NCBI GenBank assembly: GCA_016784965.1
Contig: JADHTQ010000006.1
Coordinates: 56,011 to 120,010 of the forward strand
Reading direction: 5' to 3'
DNA from: Bacteriovoracaceae bacterium
Lineage (GTDB): Bacteria > Bdellovibrionota > Bacteriovoracia > Bacteriovoracales > Bacteriovoracaceae
DNA: 64,000 bases
Notes under the pieces: model-generated
What the model was told of the DNA's origin: nothing
Database searches by the model: none
What the model saw: the letters and a program-made list of their open reading frames with translations, nothing else
Shown: piece by piece, positions 9,337-18,872 of the stretch
Layout of the letters: every line of letters begins with the position of its first letter
How positions within the stretch are numbered: position 1 is the stretch's first letter
Program-made: the position numbers and the translations under genes

Positions 9337-9403
9337 CCCAAAAGGTTCCAGGTTCCTAAAAGGGACGCTCTGCGTCCCTTTTAGGAACCTGGAACCTTTT
9401 GGG
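9337..9403. repeat. Perfect 32-bp inverted repeat, 3-nt loop
   Basis: Left arm 9337-9368 (CCCAAAAGGTTCCAGGTTCC, then TAAAAGGGACGC), loop TCT, right arm 9372-9403 an exact reverse complement. It lies 11 nt after the lipoprotein stop codon. There is no T run next to it, so it is not a standard terminator. It is followed by a short direct repeat, GGGGACGCAACGCTGGACGCAACGCTG. The arms contain a doubled GGTTCC unit. It may be a REP-like element or a folded mRNA 3' end. Confidence 0.85.
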
Positions 9404-9532
9404 GACGCAACGCTGGACGCAACGCTGTATAAAAAAATTACATGGTTATTGGGTATATGGTGGACCTTTGTTGTGCGCTGCACTATTCTTCTAGAGAATT
9501 GTATACTTTGTAAAACAAATGGAAAAATTTTG

Positions 9533-11257
9533 ATGAATATACGAATTTTTATTGGCATGTTTTTTTTATTATTTATGAGTAACCTTCAAGCAGATGGACC
9601 CAAGCGGCCCTTAGTGGAATTTACAGCAAGTGCTGGCATGGGAAATTTTACTAACCCCAGTAAGTTTGATACCAGCTATCTCCATGTCCCCTCCCCCATT
9701 GTAGATCAATATACAGAGCAGTTAAGACAGGCCCAAGACTTAGAAGAGATTCAAAGTATATCTTCTCAAGCGGCAGGTGAGCTGAATTTCAATCAAAAAG
9801 TACGAGTTGTTGCCAACTTGGAAAAAACTTATCTGGCCCATTATGATCGTGACAGGACCGACCAAGAACACCCGAATTCTTTTGGGGTAGTTACATTAGA
9901 GCAGCTTCATGCATGTGCTCAAAATAATACCAAATGTGGAGTGTGCCGCGATATGGCGGTGGGAGGAGCACAAATTTTTAAAATGATGGGAGTAGAAAGT
10001 TATGTACTCGCTTATGCTCATACGGGTGGCTCTCATGCCACAACTGTCGCCCAAGACCCCGACAACCCCAAAAATGTCGTAAAGTTAAATTATGATTATG
10101 TTTATGGGACTGATGATGAAGGAACGCGGGCCTTGGTACAAGATACAGTCTTTCCCAACATGGGATTTCAATATAGAATGTATGATTCAGATGGGAGGCC
10201 AGTAGCAAACCTCCCCACTTCCTTTGGCATCGCCCTCGACTCAACTCTGCCCATGATAAAAGGTGCCCCCTTTGCAATAAGTGGCAATTTAAAAGATGGC
10301 GGAGTGAGAATTAATTTGGGAAGAGGCAGTATGCTTGATGGCAGTTTTATCCACGCCAATAAGGTAACAGGTGAAACGGATCATCAAAGTGAGATAGATA
10401 GCATCTCAGCTGGTGGAAATTTAGGCCTACGCTTGGGACCCATTCAATCCAATACCTACATTGGAGTAAACACAGGTTCATATCAAACTCAAAGAAGCAT
10501 AAAAACAGCTGAAATGGATTATGTATATGTTGCCATTAGGCAAGAGATCAATACTGTCGCAAGAGATGTTGGACATGGTATAAAAATAAGTATGCAGAGT
10601 GCTGTGCAGGCCAGACAGTTAGATGGAGAGGCATTTGAACATTTAAACAGTAATCCCCATTTTATCAAAGAGGGATCTGTAAGGGATTTTAAAGTTGATA
10701 TGGAGGCAGGAGCAACTGTTTCATGGACCGGGATAAACTCTAGTTTAAATCTTACGGGCCATACTATTTACTTTGTGGCCCTCGATGATATCCGAGATGC
10801 CCAGGATGCTGAGAGTATGCATACTTCAGATTACGGTTGGAAAAAACAAGAAGGTCTGCACCACAACTATACAATGATCAAATTAAACTATGATAAAAAA
10901 ATACCCTTTACCAAAGAAGACGTTAGAGGATTTATTGAGTCCACCATAGTAATGCGCACGAGGGGGCTTGGTGACCGTGGACGATTTGATGTTGGTATCA
11001 AAAAGCATGGGCAATTTAGTTTATATGGAGGGATTGATACTCCTCTGAATATTTATGACAGTCCAGAAGATGAGGTACCAACTTGGCTGCCTGGAGCGCA
11101 AGAGAGGACCTATCGTTTTGGTCTGCGGTATGAATGGGAAAATGCTCCTTGGCAACAGCAACAGATGCCCTCATCTTATAATCCACAAATCAGCCTCAAT
11201 ATAGAAGAGCGTCGTGACCGCTACAATGGGCTTGTAAGGCTTAAGCTGCCATTTTAA
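9533..11257 (+). CDS. Exported transglutaminase-like domain fused to a beta-barrel region
   Basis: 574-residue exported protein. The frame is open from 9449, but ATG 9533 opens a good signal peptide (MNIRIFIGMFFLLFMSNLQA-DG). Residues about 25-230 include a transglutaminase/cysteine-protease-like triad pattern: Cys135/Cys138 in CGVC followed by RDMAVGGAQIF, His168 in GGSHATTV, and an acidic residue in DPDNP or LNYD. The C-terminal 300 residues alternate polar and hydrophobic residues in short strands, with aromatic girdle-like patterns, and the protein ends LVRLKLPF, a terminal Phe typical of outer-membrane beta-barrels. I infer a periplasmic or surface enzyme head anchored by a barrel. The fold assignment is by motif only. 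Its 3' end overlaps the convergent nuclease gene by 4 nt. Confidence 0.65.
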   Translation: MNIRIFIGMFFLLFMSNLQADGPKRPLVEFTASAGMGNFTNPSKFDTSYLHVPSPIVDQYTEQLRQAQDLEEIQSISSQAAGELNFNQKVRVVANLEKTYLAHYDRDRTDQEHPNSFGVVTLEQLHACAQNNTKCGVCRDMAVGGAQIFKMMGVESYVLAYAHTGGSHATTVAQDPDNPKNVVKLNYDYVYGTDDEGTRALVQDTVFPNMGFQYRMYDSDGRPVANLPTSFGIALDSTLPMIKGAPFAISGNLKDGGVRINLGRGSMLDGSFIHANKVTGETDHQSEIDSISAGGNLGLRLGPIQSNTYIGVNTGSYQTQRSIKTAEMDYVYVAIRQEINTVARDVGHGIKISMQSAVQARQLDGEAFEHLNSNPHFIKEGSVRDFKVDMEAGATVSWTGINSSLNLTGHTIYFVALDDIRDAQDAESMHTSDYGWKKQEGLHHNYTMIKLNYDKKIPFTKEDVRGFIESTIVMRTRGLGDRGRFDVGIKKHGQFSLYGGIDTPLNIYDSPEDEVPTWLPGAQERTYRFGLRYEWENAPWQQQQMPSSYNPQISLNIEERRDRYNGLVRLKLPF

Positions 11258-13746
11258 AAACTACAAATATTTTTCACCTGACAAAACTGACAGACACTTT
11301 TATCCTGAGGTCTGGGTAAATAGTCAGTGGCACTTTTTATTTTTTGAATGAGTGTCTGCTCTACTTCTTGGTAGACAGCAAGCTGCTGTGTATCTAATAG
11401 GTCTACTTGATAGACTTTTGCTGACTTTTCGAGGATCTGTTTTATTTGTGAGTTATCTGTCACAAAGTGCGACTCGGCCGGCTCTGCTAAGTTTAAAAAA
11501 CCAAAAAAGTTACATGTTCGCTCACTAAATTCCGGGCATGTTTTTAGATGATTTAAGTAAAACCACAGTTGAATTTTTTTAAAGGCCATTAAACTTTTAA
11601 AAGATGGGATGCTGCTTTTTGATCGTTTAAAATCAATTATTCCAAACCCTAATTGATTTTTTACTACACAATCAACCCGCCCCGAGAAGGTTATTTCATC
11701 TGCTCCTGGGTCCACAGGACGCTCAAATTCAACTTGTGTACCACTAAGGCCGGCTTGTAACTTTTGTAGAAATTCTACTCCATTTGATCCATAATTTTCT
11801 AGCTCCAGCAATACCTTTTGGTAATCCATTTTGTTAAGTGATATCTGCTGATTCTGTAAATAATTATCTAGTATACTCCTTGCAAGTTGATTAAGTGAGC
11901 GTGATGGATTGCTAGTTAAAAGATGAGTTTGTATCAATTCATGTTCTAAGATTCCTAGTTGATCTGCTCTTAATTGATTGTGCAGTTTGGGGCGATCAAA
12001 AAAACCCGCCAGATATTTTAATTGGTAACTTCTGGGACAATCTATAAAGGCCTGAAGCCTTGTTGCTGAAATTGTTTGTAAAGAGGTTTGTGGCCTTATA
12101 GCTTCTAAGTGAGCTCCAACCACATCACCTGGTGCCTTTTTTTCCTTTTGACCATCACTGCTTTTTTGGTGTGGCAAGTTTTGTTCACCAAAACTAAAAA
12201 GCAGCTCATTCCAGCCCAAGCTTAAATCCGCCAGACCATTTTCAATCAACAAGGTCGTATTTTTGCTCTCTAGTGCTTCTTGCAAAGTATGCTTGATAAA
12301 TTGAAATTCTAGCACTTTTGATTTTATGGGCCCAATTACCGCTAGTTGTTTTAAAATTTCTTGAGTAAAAAGTGAATCTGTGCCCTTGACTGGTTTATAG
12401 TATGAAGTTGCACAAATCAGGGTTGGGTGGTTAGGCCTAAAACTTTCTAGTTGGTCGAGTCCCTTAATAACACCCGACGGATTGTCTTTTAAAATCGGTG
12501 CTTCAAAAGTTCTGGGAGAATTTAGACCGCAAATATATTCTATGACCTTTAAATCAAAATTGGTTGGTTCGATATTGTCGTCAGATAGATCGTGCCATTT
12601 TTTTAACTGTAGTAAAACTTGGGTTAAAACTTTTATTTTGCGAAAGTTTTTACTCCCATTTTCCCCACAAACTGAAACTGAATCTGACTCTGAAACTGTT
12701 TCTGAAACTGTTTCCGTTTCCGTTTCCGTTGCAGTTTCTGTTTTTAGTTGATGGAGCAATTCTTTTTCAATTGCAGCAATTGCCGAGGTCCCCTTTGGCC
12801 TTTGTTTTAGCTGTCTCATAACAGTTTTTAAAATATCGCCAAAAACATTGCACTGAGTTTTAAAAAAGAAGTCACTAAAGGGGACTTCACTGATATGACC
12901 TAGGCAGGGATCTGGGTGGGCCAAAAAGATATCGACGGGTTCTGCTTTATAAGACTTTTGTACCAGTTCTGACAATGTTTGGTTCATCCTGTTTTTGGCA
13001 AAATGGACCACATTACAAGTACCAGTTGAATCAGGTGAGGTATCAGCTGCAGTAGGAGGGCCAACCTCTAACCACAAAGGCCAGTCAGTACTAAGGCAGC
13101 TATCATAGACTTGTTGTGGGATACAAATTGCGATCGTCACATGTAGTCCTATTGCCTTTAACAAATCTACTTGAACTCCAGATAGATGGTTAAAGCCCCA
13201 AAATACTATCGTCTCTTGGGGGCCAAAAAGCTTCTCCTCGGGTATTTTTTGATTTTGCCGGAGTGTCTCAGTTAGTAGGGCATAACTTCTATGCTCATCG
13301 ATGGTGTCCATCTGCTGCATGAGTTGCCATAAAATTTTAATTGATTGCTCAATCCTCTGATCAAATTGTCCCAAAAGCTCATGAATTAGCTCATAATTTA
13401 GAGTATAACCCCGCAGCTCAGTTAGAAGTTTGGTGGCATGAAAAAAAACTTCACTCTCTGTATCTGGAAAATACCTTTGCCAAACTGTGCCCAAATGAAG
13501 CATCAACTCGTCTTTTTGGGTAAGATTATAATCTATGGAAATTAGCTCTAACTTATCTTTGATGAATTTGCTGATTGTTATTACGTCTTGATCAAATGTG
13601 AGCTCTCTTTGATTAAGCTTCTGGCGTACGTTATCTGCCACTTTGGGATTGGGGGTCACAATGGTGCACTTTGAGGTATTTGCTTCTACAAAATGCAAAT
13701 CATACAGCTTACTTTTTTTATCATACAGATGAACAATAAGTGCCAC
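11254..13746 (-). CDS. AddB-like PD-(D/E)XK nuclease
   Basis: 830-residue protein resembling the AddB/RecB-family nuclease subunits that process double-strand ends. The C-terminal third has a PD-(D/E)XK core (GRVDCVVKNQ then GIIDFKRSKSS, about residues 683-706) and an AddB-type iron-sulphur Cys set: one Cys near residue 568 (DCPRSYQLKYL) and three at the end (CQFCQVKNIC). No Walker A is visible, as expected for AddB. An AddA partner is not in this window. A GNAACN-type DNA repeat is inserted in frame at 12671-12745, giving a Thr/Glu/Ser/Val low-complexity stretch at about residues 334-359 that families of this type do not have. Overlaps the convergent upstream gene by 4 nt. Confidence 0.8.
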   Translation of the reverse strand: MALIVHLYDKKSKLYDLHFVEANTSKCTIVTPNPKVADNVRQKLNQRELTFDQDVITISKFIKDKLELISIDYNLTQKDELMLHLGTVWQRYFPDTESEVFFHATKLLTELRGYTLNYELIHELLGQFDQRIEQSIKILWQLMQQMDTIDEHRSYALLTETLRQNQKIPEEKLFGPQETIVFWGFNHLSGVQVDLLKAIGLHVTIAICIPQQVYDSCLSTDWPLWLEVGPPTAADTSPDSTGTCNVVHFAKNRMNQTLSELVQKSYKAEPVDIFLAHPDPCLGHISEVPFSDFFFKTQCNVFGDILKTVMRQLKQRPKGTSAIAAIEKELLHQLKTETATETETETVSETVSESDSVSVCGENGSKNFRKIKVLTQVLLQLKKWHDLSDDNIEPTNFDLKVIEYICGLNSPRTFEAPILKDNPSGVIKGLDQLESFRPNHPTLICATSYYKPVKGTDSLFTQEILKQLAVIGPIKSKVLEFQFIKHTLQEALESKNTTLLIENGLADLSLGWNELLFSFGEQNLPHQKSSDGQKEKKAPGDVVGAHLEAIRPQTSLQTISATRLQAFIDCPRSYQLKYLAGFFDRPKLHNQLRADQLGILEHELIQTHLLTSNPSRSLNQLARSILDNYLQNQQISLNKMDYQKVLLELENYGSNGVEFLQKLQAGLSGTQVEFERPVDPGADEITFSGRVDCVVKNQLGFGIIDFKRSKSSIPSFKSLMAFKKIQLWFYLNHLKTCPEFSERTCNFFGFLNLAEPAESHFVTDNSQIKQILEKSAKVYQVDLLDTQQLAVYQEVEQTLIQKIKSATDYLPRPQDKSVCQFCQVKNICSF
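12671..12745. repeat. In-frame GNAACN-type repeat inside the AddB-like gene
   Basis: About 12 imperfect 6-bp units (GAAACT, GTTTCC, GTTTCT and similar), same family as the intergenic repeats at 1097, 25055 and 31150. Here they are translated as alternating Thr/Glu, then Val/Ser/Glu. The ends are partly self-complementary, so the stretch can fold. The unit is a multiple of 3, so changes in copy number keep the frame. Confidence 0.8.
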
Positions 13747-13766
13747 TTTTTTCTCTTTTTATAAGC

Positions 13767-14810
13767 TTATTTGGAAAATATTTTTTGCATCAAAGTTGGT
13801 ATTGCACCTTTATTTGGTGGCTCCCACATGAATCTTTGAAAGATGTCTGCTTGATCATAGACTCCACAAAAATTTTCAGCTTTGGGCCCAAAGGCAAAAA
13901 CTGATGACATCAACAGAGGTGAGCGATACAAGATGTGTTTACCCTCTGCTGCAAATTCAAACCACTCCTTTCCCTTTTTCGGAAAATCAAGCCCTATGGC
14001 GCTGGTGGTAGACAGCACCACCAACATATTTTTTTTAGTCTGGGCCAAATCCAAAAAAGTTGAAAATATGCTATCTAGTTGCACTAAGTATTCCTGGGCC
14101 TTTAAAATTTTACGGCTGCTCAATAACTCATAGTACTTATAATCTCGCATGATAAAGAGTGTCTTGATTTTATTTTTTTTAAACCTTTTATAAAGTGAGT
14201 GAACATTGGAGGTCACTGAAGCGTAACAACCCTGCTGTTGGCAGCTTTTATCATAATACTTCTCTCCTTGTTGGTAGTCTGCTTCTTCGTGAAAATGGTA
14301 GGTCTTTTGGGCCTTGTCGGCCTTGGCCCCCATTTTCCACAATACAAAGTCGTTGGTAAAATTTTTAGCATCAGCACCACACTCCCAGGCCTTATCCAGT
14401 GAGTTATCTTTTGCGCCTACTTCAAAAAGCCCACTTATGTGGCCTAAATCCTCAATATAATTCCACAGCACTTTCGTTTGAAAATCGGGACAGGTATTAC
14501 TAAAGTTTAATCTTCCAGAAATTTGGGACATAAATCCACTATAGGGATCTGGCCGCAAATCCTTGAGGTTGTAGTTCCACATCTTACCCACACAGGCCGC
14601 CCGCTCAAAAGAAACTGGTTTAATAGTCGTTGCCATTTTAAAGCGCAACAAGGCCAAATGCTCCTCTGCAAGGCCCGCTACCTGAATCCAGACAATGTCT
14701 GTTGGCAACGCATCAAACTCGTGTTCTTTTAAATTCAGCGTCTTGGGTCCCGAACAGCCCATAAGTACAAGTGTTAACAGCAATATCTTCTTTGTGATCA
14801 ATTCTTTCAC
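13767..14810 (-). CDS. Lipoprotein of unknown function
   Basis: The frame is open from 14882, but a GTG at 14810 has GGGGA 6 nt upstream and opens a good lipoprotein signal (MKELITKKILLLTLVLMGC when read from that start, lipidated Cys19). 347 residues. The mature protein begins with a strand DIVWIQVAGL and has a later strand-turn MLVVLSTTSAIGL and pairs of Cys residues. The DIVWIQV-type start recalls the alkaline phosphatase/sulfatase fold, but the metal-binding residues of that family cannot be identified, so no enzyme function is claimed. It is transcribed divergently from the Fe-S oxidoreductase operon at 14903 and lies upstream of the AddB-like gene with a 20-nt gap. Confidence 0.6.
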   Translation of the reverse strand: MKELITKKILLLTLVLMGCSGPKTLNLKEHEFDALPTDIVWIQVAGLAEEHLALLRFKMATTIKPVSFERAACVGKMWNYNLKDLRPDPYSGFMSQISGRLNFSNTCPDFQTKVLWNYIEDLGHISGLFEVGAKDNSLDKAWECGADAKNFTNDFVLWKMGAKADKAQKTYHFHEEADYQQGEKYYDKSCQQQGCYASVTSNVHSLYKRFKKNKIKTLFIMRDYKYYELLSSRKILKAQEYLVQLDSIFSTFLDLAQTKKNMLVVLSTTSAIGLDFPKKGKEWFEFAAEGKHILYRSPLLMSSVFAFGPKAENFCGVYDQADIFQRFMWEPPNKGAIPTLMQKIFSK

Positions 14811-14902
14811 TTTATTCCCCAAAAACGAGTAGTCCCCTTTTCTTTTTGCCATAATTTTAATATCATTTAGCCCAAAAAACAAACAACTATAACGGTGGGT
14901 GA

Positions 14903-16918
14903 ATGTTTATGAATGAAGGACAATACGCTGCAACTAGAGAGATCATGTGGAATATTCCATCGTGGTTTGGTTATTTCATGTACGCCTTTTTTGTTATTGG
15001 GGTCATCTTTTTAGTCAAAGGGCTCTACCAACACCTACAACTTGTAACTGGCAACAAGGGAATAAAGGTCTTGATGCCCGAAAAACTGCAGTGGGGCAAA
15101 TTTTTTAAAACTTTACTGTTACAGGGCAAAGTAACTAGAACGCCACTTGTGGGAATTTTTCACGGGGCCATATTTTTTGGTTTTGCCGTTTTGGTGGTTG
15201 CCACTATTTTAGTGGGCATCGAATATGACACCCCCATTAGAATTTATCACGGTTTTACTTACAAATTTATCTCGCTGTTGGCCGATATATCGGCCGTCGC
15301 CATTATTATTGGGATTTTTATAGCGTACTATCGCCGCTACATAAAAAAAGAAAGCTTCCTAGAGGCCACCAACCCCAAGCGCGAACGCTGGATGTATGGG
15401 ATTTTATTAAACTTAGTCATCGGTGGGCTTCTTCTTGAGGGGATCAGAATTCTAGGCAATGACATGCCGCTTCTGGAAAAACACTTCTCTCCGGTTGGCT
15501 ATGCACTCGCTTTGGTTTTTTCCAAGCTTGGACTAAGTAGCTATGTATGGAGCATTGTTCATCGGGTTATTTGGGTTGAGCACATGGTGCTGACAATGAT
15601 TTTTATCGGTATCATACCCAAAACAAAATTTTTCCACATAATTTTTGCTCCATTTAACGCACTCATCACCCCAGCTCACCGGGCAGCGACACTGCTACCT
15701 ATGAATTTTGAAGATGAAGAGGCCGAAACTTTTGGTTTGGGTAAAATTTCAGAGCTCACTCACAAAGACAAATTAGATGTTACCTCCTGTGTGGAGTGCG
15801 GTAGATGTACTAATGTCTGCCCAGCATTTAATTCCGATAAAAACCTAAATCCCAAAACGGTCATTACTAAAATGCGCGACTTTATTGAAAAAAACGTCGA
15901 CAAAGATGCTACCTTTTGGGAAGAAAACCCATTGTACACCGCCAATGAACTCGATGCCTGCACCACTTGCGGAGCGTGTATTGAAGAGTGTCCCATGAGT
16001 ATTGAGCATCTAAGTATTATCGTGGGGGCCAAACGCTATAAAGTGCTGACGTTAGGAGAAATTCCAGAGCTCGCCGCAGATGCTGCCAATAAGTGCAAGA
16101 TTAACGGCAATCCGTGGGGCATTACCCAAGATGATCGCTTTAAATGGGCCGATGGCCTAGATATTCCTATCATTTCTCCCGATAAAAAAGTTGAATATCT
16201 TTACTTTGTTGGGTGTGCTGGCTCTTATGATGCCGACAACCAAAAGGTGGTAAAAGACACTTTAGCACTTCTTAAGGCGGCCAATGTTGACTTTGCACTT
16301 ATGGGTACTGCTGAAAAGTGTTGTAGTGACCCTGTACGACGCTTTGGTGATGAATACTCTGCTTTTGAAATCATTTTAGAAAATGTTGAAACGATCAATC
16401 AATATAAATTTGATAAAATTGTTACCCACTGTCCTCACTGTTTGCATACACTTGGAAAGGAGTACCTCAAATTTGATGACTGGAAACATCCCGTTATTCA
16501 TCACAGTGAACTTTTACTTGAGCTTGTAAAAGCGGGTAAGCTGGTCGCCAAAAAAGAGCTGGATGAAACCCTAACCTTTCATGATCCCTGTTATATCGGC
16601 CGCCATAAAGGTCAGTACCAAGCCCCTAGAGAAATTTTAAAAACTATCCCCAAGCTAACTCTAAAGGAGATGGAAAAAAACAAGGATCGCGCCACTTGCT
16701 GTGGCATGGGTGGTGGCAATATGTGGTATGAGTTACCTGAGGGGAAGCATTTGGCCCTCAATAGACTTGAAGAGGTGGCAAAAACTAAAGCACCTAAAGT
16801 GGCAACGGCGTGTACGTATTGTTTAATCAACTTCAACTCCAGTAAGGATCAATGTGAATTGACCTCTGATCTTGAGGTAGAAGATGTTGCTTCCATTTTG
16901 GCAAAATCGGTTTTATAA
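14903..16918 (+). CDS. Membrane Fe-S oxidoreductase (HdrD/FadF-like, putative ETF:quinone oxidoreductase)
   Basis: 671 residues. The first 240 form an integral-membrane NarI-like domain with five or so helices and conserved His residues. Then come two ferredoxin-type motifs, CVECGRCTNVCP (about residue 295) and CTTCGACIEECP (about 353), and two CCG domains: CAGSYD with EKCCSDPVRR, and FHDPCYIGRH with ATCCGMGGGNMW. This is the architecture of heterodisulfide-reductase-like proteins such as FadF, several of which pass electrons from ETF (fatty-acid oxidation) to menaquinone. First gene of an overlapping four-gene run; the next start lies 35 nt inside its 3' end. The electron partner is inferred from the family. 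Confidence 0.85.
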   Translation: MFMNEGQYAATREIMWNIPSWFGYFMYAFFVIGVIFLVKGLYQHLQLVTGNKGIKVLMPEKLQWGKFFKTLLLQGKVTRTPLVGIFHGAIFFGFAVLVVATILVGIEYDTPIRIYHGFTYKFISLLADISAVAIIIGIFIAYYRRYIKKESFLEATNPKRERWMYGILLNLVIGGLLLEGIRILGNDMPLLEKHFSPVGYALALVFSKLGLSSYVWSIVHRVIWVEHMVLTMIFIGIIPKTKFFHIIFAPFNALITPAHRAATLLPMNFEDEEAETFGLGKISELTHKDKLDVTSCVECGRCTNVCPAFNSDKNLNPKTVITKMRDFIEKNVDKDATFWEENPLYTANELDACTTCGACIEECPMSIEHLSIIVGAKRYKVLTLGEIPELAADAANKCKINGNPWGITQDDRFKWADGLDIPIISPDKKVEYLYFVGCAGSYDADNQKVVKDTLALLKAANVDFALMGTAEKCCSDPVRRFGDEYSAFEIILENVETINQYKFDKIVTHCPHCLHTLGKEYLKFDDWKHPVIHHSELLLELVKAGKLVAKKELDETLTFHDPCYIGRHKGQYQAPREILKTIPKLTLKEMEKNKDRATCCGMGGGNMWYELPEGKHLALNRLEEVAKTKAPKVATACTYCLINFNSSKDQCELTSDLEVEDVASILAKSVL

Positions 16919-18872
16919 CATTTTGCACTTTATAAAACCCGCGCTTTTAATTTGTTTAATAAGCTTACTTAGTGAGGTTCATTGTCAGACTTTAAAGCTC
17001 AAACCAAACGAGACAGTACTTGGAGTATTTGAGTCTTTAGACAATTTACTGCTGATGCATAAGTCTAGATTTGCCAAAATCACCTCTTTGTTAAAAGAAA
17101 AAACAAAAGATCTGACCCAAGACCAAAGTATTAAAGAAGTAATTATTGACCCCTATTTTATGAGATCCATTCTGCTTTACTCTGACCAACGCTACCTAGA
17201 TCTCATCGAACATGATGAGTGTCAATTTTACTCATTGCTTGACAGCAACCTATTAAAAGCAGCCGGTGGTCCTATTACTAAGGTTATTGTGGCATTTATG
17301 AATGCCGACTCCAATGAGCAGGTGGCAATAGTTTCCAAGCAGGATTTTTTAAAATTTATCTACACTCGTAAATGTTTCAAAAATAGAGAGATCTCCCTGC
17401 TATTTAATTTAAAAAATATCAAAGAAACCATTGAAGCAATAGATTTTGTGATTCCCGAAGATACTCTGTCTTGCAAGAAAATTTTTAACCGCTGGAGAAA
17501 CAATCCCTACCTCACCGGGCTTTGTAAGATCCCCGAAACTATTCGCTTTGGTAAAACTGCTCTTAAAAAAATTCTAAAGTTAGAATCTACAAGAAGTAAA
17601 CTTTACCGCTATCTCGATTTACAAGTTAGAAATAAAACCGAGATGGAAAAGCTCATTCCCCCATCTGTTAAAGCATACCTTGGAAACCTATGTAACAATA
17701 TAGATAACGAGAAGAAGTTTTGTGAAAAATATTTGATCGACGATATTTGGAAAAAAGTTATCGATAGCAATTATCCCAAGTATCTAATGAAATTTAAATG
17801 CCGCGATCTACTTAAAAAAAATCACTCAAAAAAACTTACCCAGAAAGATCTAAGAAGGTGTCGCAGCATATTTATGAACAAACCCAACATTTGTAAGACC
17901 ATTGGGGCAAAAGACCGTTTGGCCCTTTTTCCAAGGCCTGACTGCAATGAAATTTCTGAGGCATTAATAAATGCCCAATTAGTTACCGATTATCACGACT
18001 GTCCCGGCAGCATTGATAATGAAGGTATCACAAATTCCCACCGGGTGATCATGCATTTAAAACCACGGGCTACCGATAATACTCCCAAAGGATGTGCTAC
18101 TGAAGTTAATTTTACTTTTGCTACCTTAAATATCAATTTTAAAAATAATAAAGCATGGCCTTTAAAAATTTGCTACTATCACCAAGCCAATGATGAGACG
18201 TTATGCTTTCCCTATATACCTGGACATAATCCAAAATCTAAGTTGTCAGAAACTTGGGTAGTGGCCAATATTGTAAAAAAATTGAAGGCCGCCCCCGATT
18301 CTTTAAAGTGTCACTTTATGAGAGATAGTGAGTATAATCCCCAGCGCTTAAATCATAAACATGGTTGTTTTATAACCTTTAATAAATTTGATTGCACCAA
18401 CATTCATTGCCCTAAAAAAATATACTACAACCAATTGCAGATCAAGGCCTTAAAGTACTCAGGCATACCCACTTCAACATATTTTCATCATACAATAAAA
18501 GCACAGAGAAATTCTACCGCCAATATTATGTCTAAGACATATAATTTTAGTAATAAAATCGTTCGAAACTTACCGGCAATTTTGCGCTTTTTAGATCAAG
18601 ATAAAAAACATGTTATTCACGGCATGGGATGCGCTGAGGATATATATCCGCAATACTTTAAAAAGACGCTTATCAACGACTGTACCTCATTGCCTTTTAT
18701 TATTGACGGGCATATGAAAAAAGATGGCAACACTTATTTGATAACAAGAACAGCACTAGATGATATCCACTCTCCGCGCTTTATCGATTGGCATTTAATC
18801 TTTGCTGCCGTTTCTGCCCATACTGTTATCCAACCACTTAAAACTTGGACATTATATGGCATTAAAAAGTAA
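16884..18872 (+). CDS. Exported Cys-rich protein of unknown function
   Basis: 662 residues. ATG 16884 lies within the end of the preceding gene with GAGG 6 nt upstream, suggesting translational coupling. Residues about 12-34 are hydrophobic and end SEVHC-QTL, a Sec signal peptide or possibly a lipoprotein signal. The mature protein contains more than 25 cysteines, many in pairs separated by 10-20 residues, which suggests a disulphide-rich periplasmic or secreted fold. No enzyme motif was recognised. It overlaps the next gene by 17 nt if that gene starts at 18856. Confidence 0.6.
   Translation: MLLPFWQNRFYNILHFIKPALLICLISLLSEVHCQTLKLKPNETVLGVFESLDNLLLMHKSRFAKITSLLKEKTKDLTQDQSIKEVIIDPYFMRSILLYSDQRYLDLIEHDECQFYSLLDSNLLKAAGGPITKVIVAFMNADSNEQVAIVSKQDFLKFIYTRKCFKNREISLLFNLKNIKETIEAIDFVIPEDTLSCKKIFNRWRNNPYLTGLCKIPETIRFGKTALKKILKLESTRSKLYRYLDLQVRNKTEMEKLIPPSVKAYLGNLCNNIDNEKKFCEKYLIDDIWKKVIDSNYPKYLMKFKCRDLLKKNHSKKLTQKDLRRCRSIFMNKPNICKTIGAKDRLALFPRPDCNEISEALINAQLVTDYHDCPGSIDNEGITNSHRVIMHLKPRATDNTPKGCATEVNFTFATLNINFKNNKAWPLKICYYHQANDETLCFPYIPGHNPKSKLSETWVVANIVKKLKAAPDSLKCHFMRDSEYNPQRLNHKHGCFITFNKFDCTNIHCPKKIYYNQLQIKALKYSGIPTSTYFHHTIKAQRNSTANIMSKTYNFSNKIVRNLPAILRFLDQDKKHVIHGMGCAEDIYPQYFKKTLINDCTSLPFIIDGHMKKDGNTYLITRTALDDIHSPRFIDWHLIFAAVSAHTVIQPLKTWTLYGIKK

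Noticed and set aside
9449..9532. N-terminal extension of the transglutaminase-like protein
   Set aside because: The upstream start lacks a ribosome site and would place the signal peptide 28 residues inside the protein.
12482..12821. Plus-strand open frames opposite the AddB-like gene
   Set aside because: They arise because the hexamer repeat lacks stop codons in several frames; the composition is that of the opposite strand of a real gene.
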